Source: Dicaeum eximium
Taxonomy: Eukaryota; Chordata; Aves; Passeriformes; Dicaeidae
Assembly (NCBI GenBank): GCA_013396995.1
Contig: VWZP01008283.1
Coordinates: forward strand, 677,690 to 741,689
Reading direction: 5' to 3'
Length of the DNA: 64,000 nucleotides
The position numbers were made by a program, and so were the translations under genes. Position 1 is the stretch's first letter. The number at the start of each line of letters is the position of its first letter. Below the pieces are notes generated by a model, which made no database searches, was not told where the DNA came from, and saw nothing but the letters and a program-made list of their open reading frames with translations. Positions 13,301 through 25,300 of this stretch are shown piece after piece.

Positions 13301-16300
13301 ACACTCTGCCCTTTTCATATTGCCTGATTGTTTCATATATTAGCATAAAATCTAATTGAATTTGTAATTTGAGTTGGAAAATGTAAGAATATTCGGAATA
13401 TCCTGACAAGACCATTTGTGTTGTGGGTGAGACAGAGCAGTGTTACATCTGCAGGACCACATCAAGCTGCAGGCTGCACTTCTTTGGCATGATAAGAATC
13501 AGAAACGCTTGGGAATATATTAAATTATTGAAATTTTTAATACTGGGACATTTCCATCCCTGAACCTACTCTGTGAGCAGATTTTGAATAGCCTGTTCAC
13601 TGAATACAGGTGACTTGAAATCCACATAGAGGAAAAAAACAGATGGAAGTGATAAATCCAATGAGCAGTTGGGAACAACAGCCTGTGCTGGGGCAGAAAA
13701 GGTTTTGTTGACGAGATTTATCTGAAGAAGTAAATGAAAATGGTAATACAGAGGTTGAATGAACTGAATTAAAACCTAAACCCAGCAAAATAGGGGGTTA
13801 AAAAACTGCAAGGGTACAAAAGGGTAAACACAAGCTCCTGAGGAACATTTATGCTCAGTATCTGATTCTTCTTTTTTTAGCTCCTTTTTAATGCATTTTA
13901 TCTGTCAGGAGAGTATTTTTAAGAAAGTTCTTATTTCTTAATTTTTTAAAGAACATATTAAGAAAATAGTTTTAAGAAAGTATTTTAAGGAAAGTATTTA
14001 TTATGAAACATTGTGATTTTTTGTGAAATTCATTTCCATGTGTACATCTGTGTCAGTTGAAGGTTTCTCTCCCTTAGCTTGTGTTGCTGTAATATAGAAA
14101 AGATTTGGATTTATCCAAGCTTGTGTCTGAGTCAGGGATGGTTCACCTGTAGCCTGAGAGTTCATATGGAGGTAAATCTGGATGGATTTCTGTAAGGAAA
14201 AATTCCCAGAGCTTTCTTGGAGGTGGTTCTCTGAGATTTGGTTTTGTAGGAGGTAAAAATAATCAGCTCTGGCCTTTTCTCGAGCAAAGTGCATTTCTTT
14301 AACTTACCTTCCAAATCATGTTGAAATATCAAAATATTTGTTAAGCTGAGCAGCAAAATCATTTATTTTTGGGTAAGAAGAACTAAAAACTCCAGACAGA
14401 GCACACCCCCCACTGCTGTTCCTCATACATTTAATGATGATGACGATGACCTTGTGGTCAGCAGAAGAATCCTTGAAGAGCAGAAATGGTGTCAAAGTGC
14501 TGAAGGATTTAAATGCACATTTTTCCACGTGAAGGAAGTCAATTATTACTGACATGAGCAGTGTAGAGCACTCTGTACACTCCAGATGCAAAGATATCGT
14601 GGTGGTGACAGCTCAGCCACAAAGTTATCATCCAAATCTTGAATTTGAGCCAGAACATCTTTTTTTTCCCCCAGGAATGAGGAAGTACAAAAGCAAAGAT
14701 GCAGTTTATTAAAAATTCATCTGTCAAAAGTGGAATCCCCCTGGGATTTATTCCAGAGCTGTGCAAGAAAAAACAAACTAGGTCCAAGAAATCTTGGGAG
14801 ATGCTTTTGGGGAATGTATTTCTAGATATTCCTAGAATCTGCTTTTATCTTACAGGGTTTTTTCAGCCTTACATGGCAGAATTTGAAGATCTGGCTTTCC
14901 ATGCTTATGGCAGTCTCAGATCAGGTGCTCTCACTGATCTCACTGGAGTTGTCCTGCTAGCCTGGAGTGTTAATTTAGTGCTGTCTCCACCAGATAACTC
15001 TCACTGCTGTCAACCTTGTGGTAGTTAAAGGAATTATAAAGGGCTTTATATTATAAAGGAATTATTTCCTTCCATGCCTGTGTTCACCTACCAGACCCTC
15101 ATCCTAAAATGTGACAACTGCAGGGCACTGCCATGAGATGGTGGAGGCAGATCTTGTTGTTATCAATAATTTTGCTTATTCTTGTTTTAAAGGGATGTTT
15201 TTCCTGCACTGGGGGAGGTGACAGGCATCTGTTGGTGGCTGTTCCATATTTTTCTGTGCTCAGAGAAGGCTGCAGCACCCCAACAACAAAGGTTTTGTCA
15301 GTAAAAACAATGACCCCTGCGAAATTGTAAAGGCACAAAATGATGTGCAGAACAATCATCAAGTGACTAATGAGAGCAAACAAAGAACTTGCAAACAAGC
15401 CCCAAACTCCTGACAGCAGAAAACACAAAGCTCTGGGGTAAGGGAGAGTGCAGAGTGTGTTTGTGGGCACCCAGCTGAAAGGAACTTGGGGCTCTCGTGG
15501 TCTTCCAGTGTCATTGTTCCCATGTTTGCGTGGTGAGAGCTCCTCCAGGGTGTGGGAGGAGAGGGAACTCTGAGCTTTATCAACCCTTGTCGATTTAAAG
15601 AGGCACTTTCTATTCCTGTCGTTATATTCTCTTCCTACCTCTTGGTCTGCTGGTTTTATTCCCAGTTTTTCACGTTTCTCTGCTCTTCAGCAGGGTGGGC
15701 ACATCCCTGGAATATCTTGTGCTTCCTCTTGAGAGCTGGTTTGAACAAATGCACTCTGGAATAGCACCTGGTCATGCAGGATGTGCATTTAGGGAAAACT
15801 AAAAGAAACAGGAGAAATTAATTAGCCTGATGGCAGTAGGATGATGAGACAGTTACAAAAATTCCTTACAATTACTTTCTGTGGAAGTTCAGCAGGGAGC
15901 AGAAGCCAGAGAGGATCTTTTTGGGGGATCTTAAACTCTTCACTCAGACCTGTTGGCATCCTCTGAGCCTGCTGTAACAGGTCCATGTCCTTCCTGTGCT
16001 AGAGACTCTGGGTATGGATGCAGTGCTCCAGGTGGGAGGGTCTCCCTGGTTTCAGATATTCCCAGACAGAGCTGGGTAGTGTTCTTCAAGAGTGAGCTGG
16101 ATCTGGACTTCACTAAAGCAGACTTACCAGTACAGCCTCTGGATGTGTAAGATTATCCTGAGATACTGATAATTTTACAGCCTCAGATTAGCCCTGCATT
16201 GCTTTGGATGCAATCTCTGTTAACCTGAAATCCTGATTTTACAGAGCTAACACTTAGGTGCTCCTCTCCCTGCAGGCTGAGGAAATCCAGCACTCACTTC

Positions 16301-19300
16301 TTGACCTGGGGAAGAGAATTGGGGTTTGCCCTCTTCTTTTGGGATTTGCTGCTTTTCTTAGCAGCCTTCTCTACTTGCAGAACTCAGCAGAAAACCAGGA
16401 TTTTTCCCAATGCTAGGGGCAGGCTGTGCAGCAGCTTCCTGTCGTTTGGAAGCCAGGCTTCAGCCCTGAGATCCGTGATGGGCACGGACAGGGCGCAGTT
16501 GTTCCTGCGGGATCTCTGATGGCAGCAGCTCCACGTTGCTCCAGGCAGGCTGTTCAGGGGCTCTGCTGGGGCTGTGATCTGGGCTTTGTTGGGAATCCAC
16601 ACACAGATGTCGTGTTTTGTTGAGAAACACAGCCCTGATTTACTTTTACATTGGGGGGTCTTGATGGGGAGGAAGGGATTTCAGCAGAGACAAACGCTGC
16701 AGGGATAGAAAAGTTAAAAAGGAAAAATAAGCAGCTTTTCTTCTGTATTAGGAGAAACTGATGCCAGGAATCAGCATTTTTAAAGGAAAATGATTGTGGA
16801 ATGGGGCTGTTACCCAGAAAGGATGGGTTTTCCTGACCTTCCTTCCTTCCTCTCCTCACGTCCTTGGGAAGTGCTGTTGCATTTCACGGCTCTCAGTAGT
16901 GCTGAGTGTGGCAAATCCAGCTGATCCAGGCTCTTGACTTTGTTCTGAGTTTTTGAAACACTTTATCATTCACTGTCAGATAAAAGGAGATTTCTTGCTC
17001 TGTTTGGGCTAAAATACAGAGACTTCTCTTCTCACCCTAGAAAGATTGAAGTTGATGCCTTAATTCTAAGAATACCTGTTAATAAATTATTGTTATCTGT
17101 ACTCCAACCTTTCCCTTTAATATTAATTTTATCTTTTCTGACACATAAAAATTAAAACCCTCAGTGGAGTCTCATTTACCAAAATCATTCAACTGGAAAT
17201 TCCCAGACCATGCCATCCGTGAGATCACTCTGTTTATTTAATGGATTGGAGGCAGGAGTTTCAAGCACAAACACTCAAAAAGCTTCACTCAGCATGTTTG
17301 TTCTGCAATTCAGACTGTTGGGCTTTTAATTTTAAGGAAGGAATAGTTTTGAGTACTATTACAGAAAATAAAGGATGAAAACTCAAGTCCCTGTCCTTAA
17401 TGGATTCCGAGTGGTTTTCAAAGCAAAGCAGATCAGGGATAGATAAAACAGGAGGCTTAATGCAAATGGGACCAGGGTGGTAAAACAATGTAATTTTCAT
17501 TTTTAATATAAATATACTCACATACCAAATTAATTTAATATAAATATAAAATATAGAGTGGAATCTGTGATACAGATCTCCCTTTTGATTTGGGGGCTTG
17601 ACTCCTGGACAGGAAAGCAAGTCACATTCCCGGGATGCAATCCCATTGACTCCACAGAAAAGTCACCGCTCCACAAACACAATGATTTTTGTTCAGTTCA
17701 TTTCTTTCCCTTATCTTTCTGTTTTCAGGCTGCATCCCAGGCAGGGGAGGGTCAGCTCTAATTTTGTGCTGTTCCCTCCACCCATGTAAGGAAATTCCTT
17801 GCCTTCCACATCAGTTCTATTGTTTCCGGCAGAGCGGTGGCAGCTCAGGGAGCCTTTGCCAAGGATTTCAGTGGCAAAATCAGCCCTCAAAAACTGTTGG
17901 GTTGCATCAGCTCAGGGAAGGATGGATGGTTTGAAATGAAAACTTAATCTCACAGAGCCATAGGATGGTTTGGGTTGGAAGGGACCTTAAAGATCATCCC
18001 GTTCCACCCCCAGTTGGAGGATGACGGTTCTTGTCACAAGCGTGGGGTTGGGGAGTTTAAAATGCATAAAAACATAAATGTGTGTTTGCAAATACCAGAT
18101 TATTTCTAGGCAGTGATGATTCAGATGAGACTGGTGTGAATTAATCAGTGAAACCCACACAGCTTTACAAGTGTGCCTTTAATTGTAGGTTTTTAACCCA
18201 CGCTGGTTTTGGTGCCTGGTGGTTAAATGAGAGGTTTGGTTTGAACACCTGAGTTTAAACTGTAAAGTTATTACCCAGAGCTTCAGCACAGATTTTAGGA
18301 GTTTCTGTGCAAGACAAACATGGACAGAATACCAGGAATATTTCAGAAATAACAGGGAAAACTCGCCTTGGTGGCTTCACACAGCTCTAGTCTGCGTTGT
18401 GTGTGGGGCAGATATTTTCCATTTTTAATTCCTGTTTGCCTTTAAAATAAAAAAATACAGAGTAGTTCAGCTTGTTCTGTGTCTTCTCCAAGATAGTGAA
18501 ATGGTGATTTTTAAGTGGAGTGTGGCTGAGACCTGTAAATGTTCTAGTGAACAGACCTCAAAGTCAGTCACATAAATGAAGATGAAAATTCTTCACAGGG
18601 TCTGTTCAACGTTGTATGTTATTTTAAATGAGTAACAACCTCCCAAAGGCAATCAAATGTCCTAATAATAGCTAAAATACTTTCTTTTACACATTTGCTT
18701 TTGAGGGAATTTTCATAGAATGAAGAATGATTAAAGGTAAATTCCAAAATTTTTGGTATCTCTTGAAACAAAAAAAAAAAACCCTCCTGAAAATTATCTG
18801 AACTGGGACTGAAATTTTGTTTCTGGGAAAAACTCTCAAAGTTATACATGCAACTTGAAATCAGAACAGTGTTCTTGTCCCTTTCCCTCTGTATATAATT
18901 TTATTGGTTTGAGTTAATATACAGAATTTCCTCTAAAAACAGACTTTAATTTGGTTGTTTGCCCATTGCTTTTATTAACAGCTTCAACTCAGCCCTAATT
19001 CCAGCCTTTAGCTCCTCAAGCTTGGACACAAGGGGAAGTAGTTTTGCACCTTTAGTATGGCAATTCTGCTGTAAAGAAATGATTTCTGAAAAAACAGTGA
19101 CTTTTTTCTATCCTTGGAAATTGTAATTTTGTGCTACTTAACTTCGTATTATCTTGGGTTTGATGCCAGATTTGTATTTTTTTTAAAAAAACCCTTGATT
19201 TCCTTTTGAAGTTGACAAAAAGACAGGTTTTTCAGTGGGATTGTAATACAGTAAGTGATTTAGTGCTCTCTGGAGAGTCAGAAAGAGAACAAAAGCCATT

Positions 19301-22300
19301 GTAGAGGAATAATGGGTTTTGGGTTTTTTGATTTTCTTTTTTTTTTCCCAGTTTCCCCTTCAAGTTGTGTGATGAGAAATTTTGAAAAGACTTTTCCTTT
19401 CAAAACCTGTGATGTTCAGTGGTTTGGGTCAGAGTGTTTTTAAATGAATGAGATTCAGCTGATAAAACCCCACATGAATGTTAATTTATATCCTACAGTT
19501 CAGTAAGTCAAGCCTTTTGTTTTAATATGAACACATCCAGCTCGATGTAATAATTACCACTTTATAGAAAGGATAAATCCATTATTACTGCAAGTCTGGA
19601 ACCAACCAGCTCTCTGATCCTGTGGCTGATGGGATGTCACCTTTTCTGTGCCATGAGGAGCTTTTTACCTGTGTTGGAGCTGCTTTCCCAGCCCTGCCTG
19701 TGTGATATTGCAGTGACTTTCAGAACTTCAGTTCTGGCAGCTCTCATCAGTATTTAAGAACTTCATCATATTGAAACTGCTTTTAATTAAAGAAGGGAGC
19801 CAGGCTGTAATGCAGTTCTCACATGCTGACAGACCCCTGTGCTCCCTAATGTTTTGCCACGCTTTGCTCTGATGTTGTTTCTTAAATATCTTTATTTTTT
19901 CTATCACACTGCGGGGGTTTCTGGCATCTCAGCAGAGCTGTGATCATTGCAGGAGGAGGGGGGAAATAACGAAGTTAACATTTCTCCCTCTTTTTTTCTT
20001 TTTTTTTCACTATTCCTTGAACTGCAGACTGCATCTGGACATGAATTAATCCCCAGTGCTGCGTGGCTGATGATGGGAGGGGATAAACACGTGTGGGGCT
20101 GGGCTGTGTGTGCCTGATGTGTCTGTCTGAGCTAATTGTGGGGGCACTATTTACGGTCAGTGAAGAGGAATAGGCCCTTGGCATGCTGCCTTTCAGCTGA
20201 CCTATTTTAGCCATCTATCTTGGAGAGGGATCAATCACAACACACAAGTACCAACTTCTCTCCACTGGCTCTGCAAAGCACCCAGAGTGTCAAAACCCAA
20301 CGCAGATCTCAGCATTTAGGACTTAAATGTAATGACCCAAACACTTTGTGTGGGGTTTGACATAAAAAAAAACATTTGTGTTTGATATGGAGCTGTGAAA
20401 TATTCTTTTATGGCATCGTGGGATGAAAAAAATCACAGCTGCTTTGCAAACTGAGCACTTAGAATTGCTTTGCCAAATGGAAATGATTTCTTTACATTTC
20501 TTAGCAGACTTGCACTCCAGCCCTGGTGTTTGAGCTGAAAAGCTTTAGGAACAGATAAAAGTCGGCAGTTCTGTTTTGGGGGAGTTTCAGGCTTCCTTGG
20601 TCCCCCAGGGAGAGCACAGGCAGTCTTGGCAATTTTACCCATCATTTGTATTCTCTGTGAGCACAGGGCTGAGCTGCTGCTGGGGCTGCCTGTGTTGGGT
20701 GTGAAAATGAGTGCCCTTGGAAGGGGATGGTGACTCTGGCACTCATGTGACACCAAGGGCTCGTCCCTTCTGGGGTAAAAGCACAGGGGATGTTCCAGTC
20801 CTGGCACTGGCCTGGGACTGAGCCTCCTGAACCAGCTCAGGGGGAATCCCAGCAAAGCTGTGCCCACACCAGCCCAGGCAAGAGCTGAACCTGTGTCTGG
20901 GGATTTGCTGCTGGGAATTTCCTGGTGTTTTCCTCAATTGGCTCTAAGCTGGCATTACATAACTCTTGAAATAAGAATGTTTTTAAAATTCTATGTAATA
21001 GTGTTTGGTGGAGCTGACACCACTTGCAGGAGCCTGGAGCAGTTGTCCCACAGCTCTTTCCCAGCCATTCTGGGAAGTCCTTCCTGGGCCAGGGCCTCCA
21101 GAAGCTGCCCTGGCTGCTCACCCCTCGAGCCTGGCCATGTGATCAGCTGAGGGAACCAGCTACAGTGTGGGGGCTTGGAAGGAATTCCCAGTTTGCTGCT
21201 GGTTTGGCATAATGGTTTCCTGATGGCCACAGAACTGTTGAGTTCAAGGCAGTTTAATATGTAAGGCTGGAGGAAACAATCTGCCTCTGCTAAAAATTCA
21301 TTTACACTTGGAAGGTGGAGGATGAAGAAAGTAGTGTAGTGTGAAGTGGATTTGGGGTATCAGAGTTTGGATGTGAGAATTCCAGTCCCACAATTTATCT
21401 CCTCAAAGCATCCCTCACTGAAGGTGGCTGTGTGCTCCTGGGAAAACTCTGCAGAAGGAAGATCTCTTCTGTTCTTCCTAACTTCTGAGGGATTTCATAA
21501 AACCATGGAATGGTTTGGGTTGGAAGGGACCTAAAAGCTCTTCCAGTTCCACCCCTGTAATGGGCAGGAACACCTTCCACTATCCCAGGATGCTCCAAGC
21601 CCCGTTCAGCACTTACAGGATTTGTGTCTGATTTATTGTGTCTGTTGACCTCACCTTAAATGTTGGGCTTGATTTTTCAGGGGCAGAAACTATTCCTTAA
21701 GTCTTGCACAATTTCACTATTTTCTACCCCCTTAAATTTGCAAAATGATTTGAACAATCAAATACAATTTTCTAGAGAAGCACATTCTTGAGTTTCTTGC
21801 AGTGGAGTGCGCACAGTTTCCATGAATACACTGTATAAATGGATATCTGTGAAATATGATCTATTTAAAATCTGTATCACCTTTATCTAAATACATCCTG
21901 AGTTAAATATTTAAATTACATTGTCAGTCGTTTGCAAAGTCATATTTAACACAGAACTTGTGTAACCTGCTCTGTGTGATGTGGTTTACAGCCCTGCTCA
22001 CAACAGAGCTTTGGGGTTTGAACTTCACTGTCACTGCTGCATTTGGGATAAATTTGTGTTACTTACTTGGTATTTATGTGCCCCAAAGAAAATGAAGGGG
22101 CAGCTATTGCTCAAACTGTTTTTGATAAGGAAACAGCTGGGGCCGTGTCCCATCCAGATGTTGAGTTTCCTGGCACCATTCCCTGGGAATGCTCTGCTTG
22201 GCAGCACCCCCTGGCCTTGCAGCTCTGGGTGTCTCCCCTGCCCTCGGTGACATGTCCCTGAGCACATTCCCTTCTCCGGAGCTGCTGTGCCCATGGGAAC

Positions 22301-25300
22301 AGCTGGATGGAGAGCACCGGGATGTTGTTGCAGTGCTGTGTGCTGCCATCTAATGGGAGCCCGGCGCTGTCATTCCTCCTGTCCACTCCTCACAGGTGTA
22401 AATCTGCTAAAAAAATGGTGTGAGCATCCTGCGGCTCCCAGGGTGATAAATTGTATGCAGAGCTGCTCCCTGCTTTTCCTGATTTTCTTTATTTCTTTCC
22501 CCCGTGCAGGCTCTTGATGGAAATATATATGATCACCTTAAGGATTATTTAATGGCATTCAGCAGGACTGAGCTAGAGACATGCCAAGCTGTACAAAACA
22601 CATTCCAGTTTTTACTGGAGACTTCCAGCAGGGTAAGTTTGAACTGAATGATCCTTTGTAACCAAATCCTTGCAGCATGGACAAATCCCCAGGCCTAAGA
22701 TTTGCTTCCAAAATCATGACAGAACTGAAGGGTTGTTATGTTTGGTTACTCGTGAGTGGTGTTAAGTTAAAAGACAGCAGACAGTTTTCCTGGGGAGAAT
22801 TTTTCCTCTAGCACCCAGCCTGCCTTCCCCTGAGTGCATTTACACCCAGAGATGCTCTGTTCTCCTCACCCTGCACATTTGGGAGGGGAAATTGCAGCTG
22901 AGGGTTGTGCACGGTGTAATCTGGAGCAAAGCCCCAGGAAACTGCTTGGATCGTTTCTTAATAATTGTCTGTCAACTTAAAATCCAAACTATTACTCTGT
23001 TTTCTCCCTGGAATTAAGAGTGGCAAACACAGCAAACAAATTAGAGCCTTGTCATAGACGTGGTTTGTTTGCTTTGTCGAGCAGCCAGACTGAGAGGGGC
23101 GTGATCGCTTCCAGGGTAATTTTGATACTTAAATAATTCATCTGCTGGGCTAAAAAAAAAAAAAATTACCATTGAGCTCAGAAAAGCTGCTTTGGTGCAG
23201 TCATAATAATCCTTTATACATTCACCTTACCCACCCACCCAGAAACAGAGCTCGGTCACACAGAGATGTGGAGCAAAAGCTTATTTAACACGTTCCTTAT
23301 TTACCTCCAAGCAAGTGATCTCACACCTTCAGAGATCTAAAGTGAGGGCATGAAAAATGGGCTTCACCCTCAGCTTTGAATTTTCTTGGCAGCAACTGTA
23401 AAAATAATCAAAATACCATTTTCCCTTCAGTTGTAGAGGGACTTTCAATAATTTACGTTGGGGTGTATTATTCAGGTCTGCTTCAAATACCTTCCCCAGA
23501 AATGCTGCCTTGGAATCTTTTAGCTAAACAGGCTTCTGTATAATGTCTGCATAATTAATTTTTCACTGTTGTATCAGATCCTTTGTGTTCAGTATACTCA
23601 GAGAGCTGCCTGCTTGGGACTTTGATCCAATCCTAAACTGCCATATCCAAACGGCTCCTTGGAGGAGGAATCCTTTCCTCAGATATTTGTGTGTGCTGAG
23701 GTGGGGGTGGTTCAGAGAGCTCCAGGTCTGGCTGGTTTTGCACAGCAGCCAAGCCAGGCTGTGTGTGTGTGTGAGTTGTGCTCCTGCTTTACTCCGTGGG
23801 CACAATGCCTGGAGAAGGGACACAAGTGTAAATCCAGCTGGCAGGGCTGAGCAGGGCTTTTACAACTCCATTTGCTTCTCTCCTTGTGCTTCAGGAATGT
23901 GGAGAAGAAAAATTTTATGTTGTTTTGCTACTGAAGATGTGTGCTCTGCTCTGAATATATTGACTGGTGGATTTTTCCACAGGCTTTGCTTACCCTTTCT
24001 TGCCATAACAGGTCCAGGCTGCAGTAATCAGCCCAAAAAAAGAATCCAGGAAAAAGAAACATTTTCTCTCCACCAAAAGCCATCCGTGTCTTTCAAAAGC
24101 AGCTTGAGTTGTTAAACATGTAATAAATTTGTTAGCAATTTAGAAGAAACCTGTCATCAAAGCAAAGGTTTTAAATATTCATTGGGGGTTTTGAATGCTT
24201 CACCTGTTCTTTGTTAGTTTGCAGTACAAGCTTGGCAGGCTCTGCTTAGAAGAGACACTTCAGGTCATTGGGAGGAATATTTTTGCTCTTCCTTCTGAAC
24301 TATATTTCTGTTTGCAGGATGGAATTAAATTTTATTTGCTTTTGGAGGACACAGGTTGCTTCCCACAAGTGCCAAGGATGGCTCCAGCAGGGCTGGCTGT
24401 CACCTCTTGTGATGCAGATTGAGGGAATCAGCTAAAAAAACAGATTTTTGTGTGTAAAATGCAGGTTTTTCATAGTTTTATCATTGTTTGTTGGAGCTTT
24501 GGAGATTTCATTACTCCTGGGTCAGGGTGGCCCGTGTCATTCCTCTGACACTGGAATGGGAACACTGACCCCAAAGAGGGTGGGATGGATGGGATTTTGG
24601 GAAGGAATTGTTCCCTGGGAGGGTGGGGAGGAATTGGGATAGAATTCCCAGAGAAGCTGTGGCTGCCCCTGCATCCCTGGCAGTGCCCAAGGCCAGGTTG
24701 GACACAGGGGCTTGGAGCAGCCTGGGACAGTGGGAGGTGTCCCTGCCATGGCTGGGTGGAATAAGATGATTTTTTAGGTCCCTTCCCACCCAAACCAGTC
24801 TGGGACTGTGATTATATCAAAATGCAATCTAAGTTCCTTTTCACTTAACAGTCTTACTCAAGACTTGTACTTCTTGCACATCTCTTTTGGAAAAAAGCTG
24901 GTTTTCTTTGGAGCATTTTCTGAAATTCCTTTTGCTGTTTTGAGTAACATTTCTGTGAAGTTTCTGGTAAGAGGGCAAATAATTTCCTTTACACACATCT
25001 CTGACTGTGCCTTGTTTCTGTATACAGGATATATTTAATGTTTGATTTCAGATGTGTTTTAACCTGTCAATTGACATTGACTTCAGAAAGAAACTGTGTA
25101 GGAACATTGATTTAATTACTGAATAACAGGAAATCTATTTAGAAAAGTTGCAGCCTAATCTCAAGGATACAGTGTTGCTTTGGAGTATTTTTATTCTCTT
25201 TTTTTATCAATTGTCCAATATTTTGTGCAAATGCAGGATTTCATGTGCTGGGCTTGCACATTCTCCTGAGCCTCCTGTTCTGATAACAGTTGTTTTCATT

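Larger units (their letters stand above)
1838..22509 (+). other. FCHSD2: FCHSD2 intron 3 (about 20.7 kb)
   Basis: This is the longest intron in the window, bounded by GTAAGG and GTGCAG. It holds an inverted repeat (2211-2736), CR1 fragments at 6026, 8316, 9062, 10172, 15966, 17950 and 21495, a GTTTT-rich stretch near 9534-9562, and a possible conserved block near 19990-20240. The stretches 2740-6025, 6206-8315, 10520-15965 and 18015-21494 show only ordinary unique intron sequence apart from that block. Every open frame in it is short, lacks splice logic and resembles no protein I recognise. Confidence 0.88.

Noticed and set aside
23585..24115. 176-residue plus-strand open frame in intron 4
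   Set aside because: The composition looks random, no family is recognised and the strand matches the intron of an active gene.
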